Shown here: positions 1 through 9,928 of the stretch, one piece after another
How positions within the stretch are numbered: the first letter of the stretch is position 1
Layout: every line of letters starts with the position of its first letter
Assembly (NCBI GenBank): GCA_012862575.1
Contig: BLSF01000006.1
Span: 496,001 to 560,000, forward strand
DNA from: Parietichytrium sp. I65-24A
Taxonomy: Eukaryota; Sar; Bigyra; Thraustochytrida; Thraustochytriidae
Direction of reading: 5' to 3'
Length of the DNA: 64,000 bases
Notes under the pieces: generated by a model
Databases searched by the model: none
Seen by the model: the letters and a program-made list of their open reading frames with translations, nothing else
What the model was told of the DNA's origin: nothing
Position numbers and translations under genes: made by a program

Positions 1-870
1 AGCAGCTGAGCAAGCTGCCCGTTCTCGAGGAGAGAGTGCAGCCCAATCTTCGATGGACGCACCAGGTCTTTTAACGATTACCGCGGCTTTCGAGCCAGGT
101 CTGCAGAAGAAATGAGATCCTCCGAATGCCCCCTTTCCTCCGACAAAGCCGGTCTTGGGCATTCGGATTCCGGCATTCTCCCTCCCCACATTGGTGTAAA
201 ATGCAGAAAGCATGCGGCCAACTGGTTCTCGGAGGGAAAAGATCCAACGCTGACAGGTAGATGCCGAAGTTGCCAAACACTCTGCGCCTACAGACTCTTT
301 GCCGCTGTAACAACCCATTGAGGTCGCAATTTGCGCAAAGGTTTTATGGTGATCCACAAGCTTGAAGTTATGTGAGGTGGATCTTGGCTTTCTGGAGATA
401 AATCGATGTCGAAGCTCCGAGCTGGCCGCCGCAGCAGATTCAAATGTCGCCTCAAAAGATCGCCCTCCGGCCTTGTTCACATGTGGGAACATGAGCACAA
501 TCTCGCTTTCCAGCGGGCATCTGGACTCAGTCAACGCTTTATACTCAGATTCGAAGCCATTTCCCTTCAACATCGACGTGCCAACATTCGGACTGGAAGT
601 CTCTGGATCCTCGGCACTTACCACAGCAACCGGGCCATCTATCGAGGTGAGGGAACCATATGCACCCAGGTCACCCGTGCTTCTTGAAAGCCCGACACTT
701 GGTGCCGACAACCGCAGCCAAAGCCCTGCTATGAACATAAAGCACCCAAACGACAAGAGCCATTTTCTGTGGCGCGACCGACGAGGCGAACCAACGTGGC
801 CCCGCTCGAGAGTACTCCCCAAAACTCCCTGCCCGGGCAGCACGAGACTGCCTGGAGCGCGGTGCTTCAT
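1..870 (-). CDS. Golgi-type carbohydrate sulfotransferase, 3' part outside the window
   Basis: An open frame runs from an ATG at 868-870 on the minus strand to the window edge, giving 290 codons without a stop; the C-terminus lies outside. Seen: a basic N-terminal tail, one hydrophobic segment at about residues 37-53 (type II signal anchor), a low-complexity Ser/Ala-rich stem, then the segment HVNKAGGRSFE at about 130-140. This resembles the 5'-phosphosulfate-binding loop (K-x-G-G-x-S/T) of heparan-sulfate and chondroitin-type sulfotransferases. The segment LREPVGRMLSAFY at about 213-225 resembles the 3'-phosphate-binding motif (R-x-P...R...S). From the family, such enzymes transfer sulfate from PAPS to glycans in the Golgi lumen; the acceptor cannot be told. 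Missing sequence prevents checking the C-terminal fold. Confidence 0.8.
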   Translation of the reverse strand, partial: MKHRAPGSLVLPGQGVLGSTLERGHVGSPRRSRHRKWLLSFGCFMFIAGLWLRLSAPSVGLSRSTGDLGAYGSLTSIDGPVAVVSAEDPETSSPNVGTSMLKGNGFESEYKALTESRCPLESEIVLMFPHVNKAGGRSFEATFESAAAASSELRHRFISRKPRSTSHNFKLVDHHKTFAQIATSMGCYSGKESVGAECLATSASTCQRWIFSLREPVGRMLSAFYTNVGRENAGIRMPKTGFVGGKGAFGGSHFFCRPGSKAAVIVKRPGASIEDWAALSPRERAACSAA

Positions 871-1785
871 ATAAGTCCACCTGCAAAACTTTCACTCTCT
901 GCCCTGTTGCAGGAAAATCGATGCCGGACCCAAGCCACGACCCCGCGATCCACGTTGACAGACTTCAGAGACCAAGAACGTTGAGTCCAGAGCTCAGGCC
1001 GGCGACTAGACGATTGCCCTCAGCGCAGCGACCCACTCATCACCTGCGCAGTCGGCGAGCTGTTCTCGCTGTTCAACGTGCGGCACGGAAAAGTTCACTC
1101 ACGGTCAGTATCCAATTTCCAATTGTCTTGGACGATTGCACCGACCGCCTTGGAATGCCTTGGAATGCCTTGGACATCCTTGGACCACTTGGCCCTCTTT
1201 GCCCTTTCCTTCTTCCTGCTATTCCAGCTTCTAAGAGCGAGAACGGCGTACTCCTATTACTGCCTATGACTACCGGGTACTAGTACTGACGGTGAGTCAC
1301 TATGTTGTGAGTGTACACTCGAGTATCAGTATCGAATCCAAATAATAGGAACTCCAGCTCTAGCCTCTAGTAGACTCTCTAATATAGTAGAGCCTATTGA
1401 GTGAACTACTGTAGTAAGGAAGCTAGAGTTCTCCACGGCTGTTCGCGAGTGTTCGGGGTACGCGCGAGTTAAACGCGACGCGGCGTCAGTCATTGCTTGG
1501 AGCGAAAACATTAATGGAAGCAGCGCAGTGGGAAACCAGTACGGATTGGCTATCGAATACGGTAGTGAAACCCAAACCTGTCGAGCGTAGATGTGTGATG
1601 CTGGGAATGTGAGCGTGTTCTACTCAAGTCTCTGCGCACAGCGTAGTGAGAAGTGAGAAGTGAGAAGTGAAGAGTGAGAACGAGTGACGAAGCGCGAGGA
1701 GGAAGCAAGGGCAAGAAGTGGTCAAGCGCAGGGACAGCGGGACGAAGGGGTCAAGCAGCGAGAGTCATTGTCTGCGCGGGTCACG
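871..1785. other. Divergent intergenic region between sulfotransferase and bL33m
   Basis: No convincing gene is seen. The 915 bp hold a 10-nt tandem repeat (TGGAATGCCT-like, about 1147-1187), a GTAC-rich stretch near 1277-1290, and five units of a 7-nt repeat (GTGAGAA, 1646-1680). The region should contain the promoters of both flanking genes. No TATA-like element was confidently identified. Confidence 0.6.
1646..1680. repeat. 7-nt tandem repeat (GTGAGAA)n
   Basis: Five consecutive 7-nt units are visible, one with a swap (GTGAAGA). The array sits about 105 bp upstream of the bL33m start codon, in its probable promoter or 5' UTR. Confidence 0.85.
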
Positions 1786-1974
1786 ATGGCCAAGGGCAAG
1801 AGCAAGGCGATTGTAATAAAGATGCTCAGCACTGCTGGCACTGGATTCTTCTACACCACGGCGAAGAATCCCACCAACACCCCGGCAAAGCTAGTGCTGA
1901 AAAAATACGACCCTATCGTTCGGCGGCACGTCTTATTTTCGGAGACCAAGATGCCAAGCGGTAAGAAGCGTTAA
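1786..1974 (+). CDS. MRPL33: Mitochondrial large-subunit ribosomal protein bL33
   Basis: The ATG at 1786 gives a 62-residue protein. It begins [14 protein letters not shown] and contains [11 protein letters not shown], then [17 protein letters not shown], then a basic tail. This matches the bL33/MRPL33 pattern: an N-terminal basic strand, S-x-A-G-T-G-F, and a YDP-V-(R/K)-V-L-F segment, as in metazoan mitochondrial L33. The family's four zinc-binding cysteines are absent, as in mitochondrial forms. The open frame reaches upstream to an in-frame ATG at 1684, but the family length and the AAAxxxx-rich start favour 1786. The protein should sit in the mitoribosome near the E site. No separate cleavable presequence is visible, in line with human MRPL33. 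Confidence 0.9.
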   Translation: MAKGKSKAIVIKMLSTAGTGFFYTTAKNPTNTPAKLVLKKYDPIVRRHVLFSETKMPSGKKR

Positions 1975-3328
1975 AGGACTGAGGCGTTGCACAATGGTAG
2001 ACGAATTCGAGTGGGGCACGAGAGTCAGCCTGAGGCGCGGACAGGCGGACTCTGTGTTCGAAGGAGCGATGGTGTATAGTGCTTGTTAGAATTCGACAAG
2101 TCTGAGAGTTGCTTTTGCGGTTCGAGGTCACGGATCATTTATTTGGATAGCGACGTTGAAGCTACACAAGACAAAAGATTTAAAAATTGAAAACGAGTAA
2201 AAGCTAATCATAAAGTTGTCACAGATAGACGGATTAATTCTTTTTTTGGTTGAAGCAGAATCTTGTTGTCCTCTGCTTTGGGAATGTTGGGACTGGGAAG
2301 TGCAAACAAATCTGGGAAACCCAGTTTCGATTCGTCCAGAACCCAGAGCCCGAACTGGTGTCACAAGCTCTTGAATGTGAAAATTGCATGTCGAGAACCA
2401 CGGGCGGTGAATTCCACGGTTCAGAAAAAACAGCTTGGAAATCATTATTTCCTCCCTTCCGACCGTCAGTTTTCCACGTTTGCACAGTCGGAATTGGTTC
2501 GGCATTTTCGATGAACATTGGGTGATCGCCTGACTGTTTCTCCTCTTAGTCCCCATCATACTAGCTAGCTCAATGTACTACCGTAGACTAAGGCGAGAGC
2601 TAGCGTAGAGTAGAGTGCACTATTAGCCAGTTAATTAGAAAAGAGAGACGTCCGCGGTCGTCAATGTTCTGCCTATTTGCGGCTATTGATGAGAGGATGA
2701 GGTGAGGTGTGGGGTTACCTTAAGTGCTTACTGAGTATTATTGCCGGTACCAGTACCAGTACCCAGTCGACCCAGTGGACATGGTGCATGTATAAGCTTT
2801 AAGCTTATATAACTTTTGGAGGACTTGGAAGACTTGGACCTCGGAAGATCGCCACGCATATCTCTCCTCTGAGCAAGGGTGGGCGCGGTGTGTACAAGTC
2901 ACAGGCAGCCACTGCCGGACGCCCGCCGCCAGTTTGAGGGAAACCTCTGAAATCTCTGAAACCTCTGCCGCGAACGACGAAGGCCGCACTGACCACTGAC
3001 CACTTGCCTGACGGAGGCGGGGTACAGTCGTGGTTACTCTCTCTTTTTCCCCTGTGCGTCGTGCCACCTGTGCCACCCACAGCTTGCGTGACGGGAGAAT
3101 TCAGTCGAGCCACGTCCCGAGATTCCCGAGAGAGCCTCGAGTCTAACGTTTGATGTGTCAGCGAACGGGAAAGACCCACCTTGCAGCGTTAATCAGAGCG
3201 AGGAAGAGAGAGAGAGCGAAAGAGAGCTGCAACCGCTTCCGTCGGGGCTCAGCGTTGCGTTGATTCCATTCCGTCTCTCCTGGTGACAAGTTTGGTGTGT
3301 CTGCGCGAAAAAAAAGTACGCGAAGAAG
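1975..3328. other. Intergenic region, bL33m to CDF transporter
   Basis: 1354 bp without a gene I can support. Overlapping frames of 80-140 codons exist on both strands around 2130-2560, but none has recognisable domains and they exclude each other. Other content includes a CTAGCTAG palindrome near 2561-2573, a GTACCAGTACCAGTACCC tract near 2745-2765, and a purine-rich AGAGAGAGAG run near 3205-3225 in the leader of the transporter. Confidence 0.5.
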
Positions 3329-5473
3329 ATGGAAAAGGCGCGCGGTGGTGTGGGCGGACTCAGCAGAGCGCTGAGGTCAAGGGAGCTCAGTGACGAGGTC
3401 TCCATAGACGCGCTCGGCGGGGACACTGATAGCAACGTGGACGTTCTGGGCGACGGGGAGAGCAACTTGTCCAGCGCGTTTGGGGAACGAACGCCGTCAG
3501 AAGGAAGCGAGCATTTTACAGTAAATGTGATGGACGAGACAAGCTCCTTGCCGTCTGCGACCACGCCTCAGAGGTTCGGAGACGGCGCAGACCAGTTGAC
3601 GTCTGGGCAATGTACCCCCAACTCGCAAGACGAAATTGGCTCTCTTGATGTCGTGCCAGACGTTGCTAGCTACCATGAGGAGGTCTCGAGCCCTATCGGC
3701 GACTCTGCACACATTCGACAGAATTCTTATATGGATGTGCCCGGAGATGAAGATCTCCGAGGAGATGGTACCCCGGCAGGAGCCGATCTGGGGAGCTCAT
3801 CTTTTCGTTTTCAGTCGGTCGGCGGCAAGCATGCAGATGAAAATGGCCCTCTCTTACGTCATGAGAATGCCAGTAGTGCGGAAGAGGAGAGCGGCGAGGA
3901 CTCCGAGCAACTGCCACCACTACCTGCAAATGTTGTACACACATTGCCAGAGCCAAGCGACTCTTTCAGCCAAACCAGGTCAAAGTCTAAGAAAGGCAAT
4001 AGCAAACGCAAAGACGCTGGTAACAAAGATCTCACAACTCGAGAATTCAGGAAAAAGCAGTCTGCGGCGAGAAGAATGGTGTGGATCTACACGGTGATTT
4101 CCTTAGCGGCAAACATGGCACTATTCGCCTTTAAAATCTACGTCTCCGTCAAAAGTCGCTCTTTAGCCGTTATGGCTTCGGCGGTCGACTCGTTCTTGGA
4201 CTTAGTGAGCCAGTTTATCATCTACTATGCTCTTCGGGGAAGCCGTGACGTGGACGAGAAGAAATACCCCGTCGGAAGAAATCGTCTTGAACCTATTGGG
4301 ATTATTGTGTGTGCCTCGCTCATGGGCATTGCTGCGCTGCAGCTCATTTACGAAAGCGCTTCTACGCTTATAAGAGGGACACTAGGAGGGGCGTCCATCG
4401 AAGAACTTGTTCCAAACACCGATCGTTACACGGTGATCCTTCTTGGCTCTGCGATCGCCATCAAGTTGGTCCTTTTTGTGCTCTGTAATTCCCAACGCGA
4501 CCAAAGCGACAGCATGATGGTGCTTGCCGAGGACCACCGCAATGACGTGCTTTCGAACTCCATCGCACTTTCCACGGCTTACCTTTCAAATGCGTACACT
4601 TATTTGTGGTTTTTAGATCCTGTAGGAGGCATAATGATTGCGCTTTACATATGCATCATGTGGATGTTTGTCGCAAAGGAGCAGGCTGCGATGCTTGAAG
4701 GCGTCGCTGCAGAACCCACCTTCCTCGAGAAAGTGCGTGAGTTGGCAGACACCTTTCACGAAAAAATGTTTGGTAAGTTCGGTGTATCCATTCGATTGGC
4801 GGCATTTTTGGCATTTGAGTTGTAATCTCACCACCAATTTTCATCAGTCGACGTTGTACGCGCATATCACTTTGGCAAGAGATATCTCGTTGAGGTGGAA
4901 GTGGTGCTTCCTGGTACGATGGTCGTCGTCGACGCTCATGATATCTCTCTCGAACTTCAAAAGAAAATAGAGCGTTTGGAAGACGTCGAGCGCGCTTTTG
5001 TACACGTCGATTACCAGACCCGAGACGAAGATGAACACAAGCTTGCTTATTATGCTACCCCGCAGACCACCCCATCTGGAGCCTTGCAGGATTATGATTC
5101 CGAAAGTTCGAGTAGCCACTCCAGGACATCGAGCATCGACGTAGAAGAGGAAGTGCAGGTCTTTGGTGACGTTTATCAGAAGGCAAACCCGGTGAATCAG
5201 CCATCTTATAAGAAGCACGTTCACGTGACGCACCACCGACACAGCTCAGGGCATTCTCATTCACATGGTCACACGCATAGTGATGCCCACCGCCAGGGCT
5301 CTCACTCGCACATCTCGGACTATGCTCACGACCAAAATCGGAGACACGGAAGAAAGGGGAAAGATTCGCTGACCTATAGCAACGGAAGACACGTTCCAGA
5401 TCCTTTGACCGAAGAGCTCAGGCGGACATTGGCGCAAGCTTCTTCCAAAAACTACGGGAGCTTTCACTCGTGA
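3329..5473 (+). CDS. Cation diffusion facilitator, Mn-type, with His-rich C-terminal tail
   Basis: Two exons: 3329-4772 and 4848-5473. The 75-nt intron (GTAAGT...CAG) rejoins the reading frame as MF-VDVVRAYHFGKRYLVEV, a continuation typical of the CDF cytoplasmic domain. The product is about 689 residues. Seen: a long acidic/Ser-rich N-terminus (about 1-245), then CDF membrane helices carrying DSFLD (D287, D291) and DHRND (D402, H403, D406). The DxxxD form of the first site is characteristic of the Mn-CDF clade (plant MTP8-11), whereas zinc transporters carry HxxxD. The C-terminal ferredoxin-like domain includes ERAFVHVDY. An unusual His-rich stretch (about 12 His in 30 residues near 5215-5310) follows it. 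Likely role: proton-coupled Mn(II) export or vacuolar/Golgi loading. An AATAAA at about 5530 is a plausible poly(A) signal. Confidence 0.9.
4773..4847 (+). other. Intron of the CDF transporter (75 nt)
   Basis: The donor is GTAAGT and the acceptor TCATCAG. Removing it restores the frame across a conserved CDF segment, whereas the unspliced frame ends at a TAA at 4823-4825. Confidence 0.9.
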
Positions 5474-5694
5474 ATGCTTGGCCGTTAGTCTGCGATGAAT
5501 CCGTCAGTCTGCCTTCTGAGTTCTGATAGAATAAATATCAACATACTTCCTTTTTTGTGACAAAGAGTGGATGCATCCAGTCTATTTATACACACAGATT
5601 CGGAAAGTATACATTGTCCCAAACTTCACAACACAAAGTTTCATTATTTGTTTCTTACGACATTTGATTTCAGAATAGATTTAACTTCCGGCTT

Positions 5695-8600
5695 TCACCG
5701 TAGGTCATGCGAAGGCGAATCAAGGTCGATGAGTTTTGATAGAACACTAATTTCCACCTTTCCAGAGTCAACTATCCGAATCGAGGAGCGTATCTGGGAT
5801 TTGGCCAATAAATATTTGAACAAGAGGCCTTTCACAAGAGAGCTATTGTCAACCTTCGAAAGAATTCGCGACTCGCACCGATACAAAGCTAAGATGGTAC
5901 CTTTGTCTGCAGTGGGAAGCTGTGCAGGAATAGACGCGCACCAATCGCTGACGATCGAGGCAAGAATTCTGGCTTTGGCGTTATCGTTCGTGACCGCACA
6001 GGAAAGCTCGCCCCAATGTTTCTCAAGATCGCAAAGTTGCCCGGGAACACTACTCGTAATCTTCCACGACGAAAAACCTCTTTCCGCAAGTAGTTCAAAG
6101 CCTTCCTCGATCTCATCTAGATCCGTAAGAACGCCTGAAAGATGAAATTTCATGGAAGAAGAGGTCACCACCTTGATTAAATCCCCTTCGATGTTCTCCG
6201 GCCCCATATCTGTGCCATCCAACGACACTGAAGCTTGAATTTGATATTTTCCTGGGATGGACGGTGCTGAAACAAGTGCACAGTTCTGCGTAGGCTTCGG
6301 CAATAAGGCAATTTCATTGCTGCATGTCGACGCCCCATCCCGATCGATAAAGGTAAATCGAACTGAACCACTTTGAAAGCACGGCGCTTCGTACGCTACA
6401 CGGAGACTTTCCCCACATCGAATCAGTCCCGCAGAGTATTTGAACACAATTGGCTGCCGCTTGTGTTGAATGGTTAGCGGGCTGTTTTTGGCCTCCCGAA
6501 GATGCGTTCCGAAAAGAATCCGAATTCGATTGAGGTCGTATCTTGCGACTAGACATCGCATTCCGCGAATGTCTTCATATACCAGACCTACGGATTCCCC
6601 GTTCCAGCCAACTCCGTCAAGTTGCCACTTGCCCTTGTTTTTACAGAGATCAATGGTGGCAATGTGATTATCATATTTGTCATATTCCTCAACTGTGACA
6701 GTAAAAAGCCTCGCTTGATCCAAGAATTGCACTCTAGCAACCGAATTACGAACCGAACAAGCCGCGGGTATCACACTGGTGGCATATGGGCTCCCAGCAA
6801 GAGGCAAGCCATTCCCTAGAATATCGATCATCATTTCGCTCGAAGCCGTGAGCAACGAGGCGCCCGAAAAATTACCTTCAAATGTTCCATGACCTTTCTT
6901 CTGGAAAAAGACCGGGACCGACACATCTGAACTGCGACTAGAGATCTTTCCAGACAACAAGACCTCGGAAGTGTCTGACGAGAAGATCTTTCCACTCTTC
7001 GTCTTCAATTGCACTTTGAAAGTACACCGGGCGTCCCCTGCTCTAATCTTGGAAAGCGTCGAGCCCCATACAAGGCTCTTCGATGCATCAAAGTCCTCCT
7101 CGTCGTCTTTTTCAGGCGTTCGGATTGATTCAACGCTTCGCCCTCCTGGTTCAATTTGCTCTGTTAAGGGTTTCGGAATGCGCTTCGGGAGCGGTTCTGG
7201 AATCCGCACGCTCCCAGCGAGCACACAGCCGCCAACAAGACAGCCTGTATTCACGCGAATACCCTCGGTGGCGAACTGTTTGAGGACCACTGGGTCCTGA
7301 TTTCGACTCGGATTGTTCCAAAGGTACACGTTCGACGCAAAGGATACCGCCATCAAGCTCTCGTCCGGGCCAAGTGTTGCGTGCCGGCATTTGACGCCCA
7401 TTTTATAGAGTGCTTCAAATGCGAACGCTGGTTTACATGAGCTGGAATCCCATAGGAGAAGCTTACCTTGAACTGTAATAGCGACAAGTTTGTTGCCTTT
7501 GGCCATCATGTGGCACAGCCTTTGGGGTTTGCTCTCGCCAGGACCAATATGTGGGTTCAACGCTTTTAATGTCTCTTGATGTGGAACTCCGACCTTGCCA
7601 AACACAATTAAATCACCACCGCTAGAGTACACATACGTCAATGAAGCGCTCGCTACTAATAATTTGATGTCGCACTCTATTGGCAAGTCCAACTTGACGG
7701 TATCGAGACACTGCGTCTCTTTTGAACTCGAAATCTGGTGAGTGTCGTTTCTCCCGACCCCGTGTACATCGTGGTGTTCGTCAACTACCAAAGTGTGATG
7801 TTCCCCGCAACACACGTCAACAGGTTTCAAACCTTGAAAACATGAAAGGACATTGGCGGTCGCCCGGGGATGTTTCTCGGTGTGAAATGCTGAAGATGCT
7901 TTCCCAAAACACCCAAGTTGGCCATAATCATTCGAACCCCACCCTACGATCGACCCACTTTCGAGAAGCGCCGCCGCATGAGTGCCTCCGCAGCTTACCT
8001 TGCATACTTTTGGCAGACCTATCGATGTCTTTATTGAAAGCGACACAGAGATGGGCTCGAATTGGGTGGAACCTGGCTGCAACGTGTAAGCTCGTCCACC
8101 TTTGAATAAAACGAGCGAGCTCCCCTCCATTGCGTCCAGTCCAATGATCTCGGAGTTGGCCAGGCTCAAGTCAGACGCGAACGCTAATTTTGGAGTCGCT
8201 CGAGACCTCATATTCCAAATAAAGAGGTTTCCACGCTGCACCGTGCCAGATTGCTCCACACCGTTTAACGTGCGGCTGTCTGGCTCGTGCGACCCATCTT
8301 CAGAACATTCAGGCTTGTGAAGGTCGTTTAAATAGCTTGCCAGTATTGAGCTTGCAGCTAAGGTGGGGCGCTCATAAGAATTGTTTCTCGCTTGCTTCAC
8401 CTGAAATCTTGCTATCGGGGCGCTCTCTGGCCGAAGCGCTTTGCCGTTCAACTTTGATGCGTGGCTCTCTGATATTTGACGAAATAATAGTGGTTTTCCC
8501 GTCCTCTCTTGTCGAGAAGAGTCTGGGCGTGCAGAGTTCATCTGAGAGAGCCCTGGGCCCATCTTTTGCAGCCGGCGCTGTTGGATGGCCGATCTCAACG

Positions 8601-8706
8601 AGCTCAGGTCGCTGACCTTCCTCGCGCCGTCTTCATTCTGACTAATCGGCCGTCGTGTCCTCGCACTCGCAGTCCGCGGTCTACTGTCCATGGCGGAAAT
8701 GTTCAA
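5695..8706 (-). CDS. RCC1-repeat and filamin-type Ig-like protein, 1003 aa
   Basis: Intronless. Residues about 1-150 are low-complexity and basic. Residues about 160-450 contain RCC1/ATS1-like beta-propeller repeats, for example GSIVGWGSNDYGQLG followed by the CCGEHHTLVV type of blade end. Residues about 540-860 contain segments of filamin/ABP280 type, such as GLPLAGSPY followed by a V-x-P boundary, KDxGxY-like cores and FTVTVEEYDKYDN. The C-terminal 130 residues are helical with no recognised domain. RCC1 propellers are protein-interaction or exchange-factor platforms and filamin repeats bind partners mechanically; a specific role cannot be given. Several repeats are degenerate, so blade number is uncertain. 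It converges on the CDF transporter with 221 bp between stops. An alternative start is Met6. Confidence 0.7.
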   Translation of the reverse strand: MNISAMDSRPRTASARTRRPISQNEDGARKVSDLSSLRSAIQQRRLQKMGPGLSQMNSARPDSSRQERTGKPLLFRQISESHASKLNGKALRPESAPIARFQVKQARNNSYERPTLAASSILASYLNDLHKPECSEDGSHEPDSRTLNGVEQSGTVQRGNLFIWNMRSRATPKLAFASDLSLANSEIIGLDAMEGSSLVLFKGGRAYTLQPGSTQFEPISVSLSIKTSIGLPKVCKVSCGGTHAAALLESGSIVGWGSNDYGQLGCFGKASSAFHTEKHPRATANVLSCFQGLKPVDVCCGEHHTLVVDEHHDVHGVGRNDTHQISSSKETQCLDTVKLDLPIECDIKLLVASASLTYVYSSGGDLIVFGKVGVPHQETLKALNPHIGPGESKPQRLCHMMAKGNKLVAITVQGKLLLWDSSSCKPAFAFEALYKMGVKCRHATLGPDESLMAVSFASNVYLWNNPSRNQDPVVLKQFATEGIRVNTGCLVGGCVLAGSVRIPEPLPKRIPKPLTEQIEPGGRSVESIRTPEKDDEEDFDASKSLVWGSTLSKIRAGDARCTFKVQLKTKSGKIFSSDTSEVLLSGKISSRSSDVSVPVFFQKKGHGTFEGNFSGASLLTASSEMMIDILGNGLPLAGSPYATSVIPAACSVRNSVARVQFLDQARLFTVTVEEYDKYDNHIATIDLCKNKGKWQLDGVGWNGESVGLVYEDIRGMRCLVARYDLNRIRILFGTHLREAKNSPLTIQHKRQPIVFKYSAGLIRCGESLRVAYEAPCFQSGSVRFTFIDRDGASTCSNEIALLPKPTQNCALVSAPSIPGKYQIQASVSLDGTDMGPENIEGDLIKVVTSSSMKFHLSGVLTDLDEIEEGFELLAERGFSSWKITSSVPGQLCDLEKHWGELSCAVTNDNAKARILASIVSDWCASIPAQLPTADKGTILALYRCESRILSKVDNSSLVKGLLFKYLLAKSQIRSSIRIVDSGKVEISVLSKLIDLDSPSHDLR

Positions 8707-9928
8707 TGGCTTCTCACCATGCTCGCGGTTTCTTTAACTGTGGCCACCTGCGCAACAGCTCTTGACCACACCGTCCGCGCGTCTCCACTTTTGGTCTACT
8801 TATTTAACTCACGTACGAGGACGCAATGAAGATCAAGCTTGACGTCGGTGTGCTATTGCGTTTAGGGTACTCCACGGAAAGGCACCCACCCGCCTCTCTT
8901 CTCTGCTGTCTCCCTGGCTCTATTGGTTTCGGGTGGATGCTCTACTGCTTGGAAATGCCACACACTAAAGTGGTATTTTCACTTGGCCTGTCTGTAAAGT
9001 TCTTCGAGGAGTCCTCCCAACCCTGGAAGCTGCATCCAATCAGGAGCTTTCACATGACCCATACCAAAACTCCCAAGCGCTTAACTCGCAACATTAACAT
9101 TTGTTTTGCTAATTTGCTGTTTTCTGATTCTGATTTCTGATAAAAGCAAGAGACTGGCACTCCTCGCACATCGTGCCCGGACTCACAGCTCAGCGGCTAA
9201 GACTCAGCCTGCCTCAGGCTGACCCTCTAATCAACGGTCTTTTCCTGCTACTTTTAACTCTGGTCACATATTGTTCGCGGCTGTTCCTTGAACGGTCACT
9301 TAGACGGATTTGCATTTCGGAAATGGCGTTACTTTACAGCAGTAGTACTCGAGTACTGTCTGCGGTAGCCCAGTGCTCCTTGTCAGCCAGATCTTAGCCG
9401 CTGTGCATAGATAGTGCAGATAGTGAAGAGGAAGAGAAGTGCGACGCCGTAAAGCATTGCACCAACTAACTCACTCACTCACTCACTCACTCCCCACGCA
9501 ACCGTGGAGAGTCTGGGCTGTTGATGCCAAATTGGCAAACACAACGAACGAACCCGCCCTCACGTGAGCAGAGCTGGCAAGCATTGGATTGGCAATGCTA
9601 TTCGCAAGGCCAAAGGGACTGCATCAGTGGAGGCTGCCGTATTCGGCACCGGTTGCAGTCAGAAAGTACCTCGACCGAGTCAGAACTCTCGCTGTCGCTC
9701 GCAGCCAGCAAGGAGTATCAGGTAGCACTGACTCAGGCTGTGCCTGTGAGTGCTGTGAGCACCGGATAGCAGCGGTACTGGTACTCAGTACTCAGTACTC
9801 AGTACTCAGTACTCTGTACTGTGCTGACTGTGAGTGAGAGCCAGAAGGGCCAAACTTCACGAAACCCTCCCGAGTCCTGACGAGAGAGGCGGCGGAGAAG
9901 CAGAGAGACCCAAGCAGCGCATGGGGCT
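8707..9928. other. Divergent promoter region with simple repeats
   Basis: 1222 bp between divergent starts. No gene is supported. It contains a GTACTCGAGTAC-type palindrome near 9345-9357, a (CACT)n run at 9470-9493 and a GTACTCA 7-nt tandem array at 9774-9822. Small frames (74-106 codons) have no domain signals. Confidence 0.6.
9774..9822. repeat. 7-nt tandem repeat (GTACTCA)n
   Basis: About six consecutive units, the outer ones imperfect. Each unit contains a GTAC palindrome. The array ends about 105 bp upstream of the kinesin start codon. Confidence 0.85.

Noticed and set aside
362-874. 170-codon plus frame
   Set aside because: Antisense to the better supported sulfotransferase gene.
2128-2559. 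143-codon minus frame and overlapping plus frames
   Set aside because: Mutually exclusive, no motifs, A+T-rich end; retained only as intergenic.
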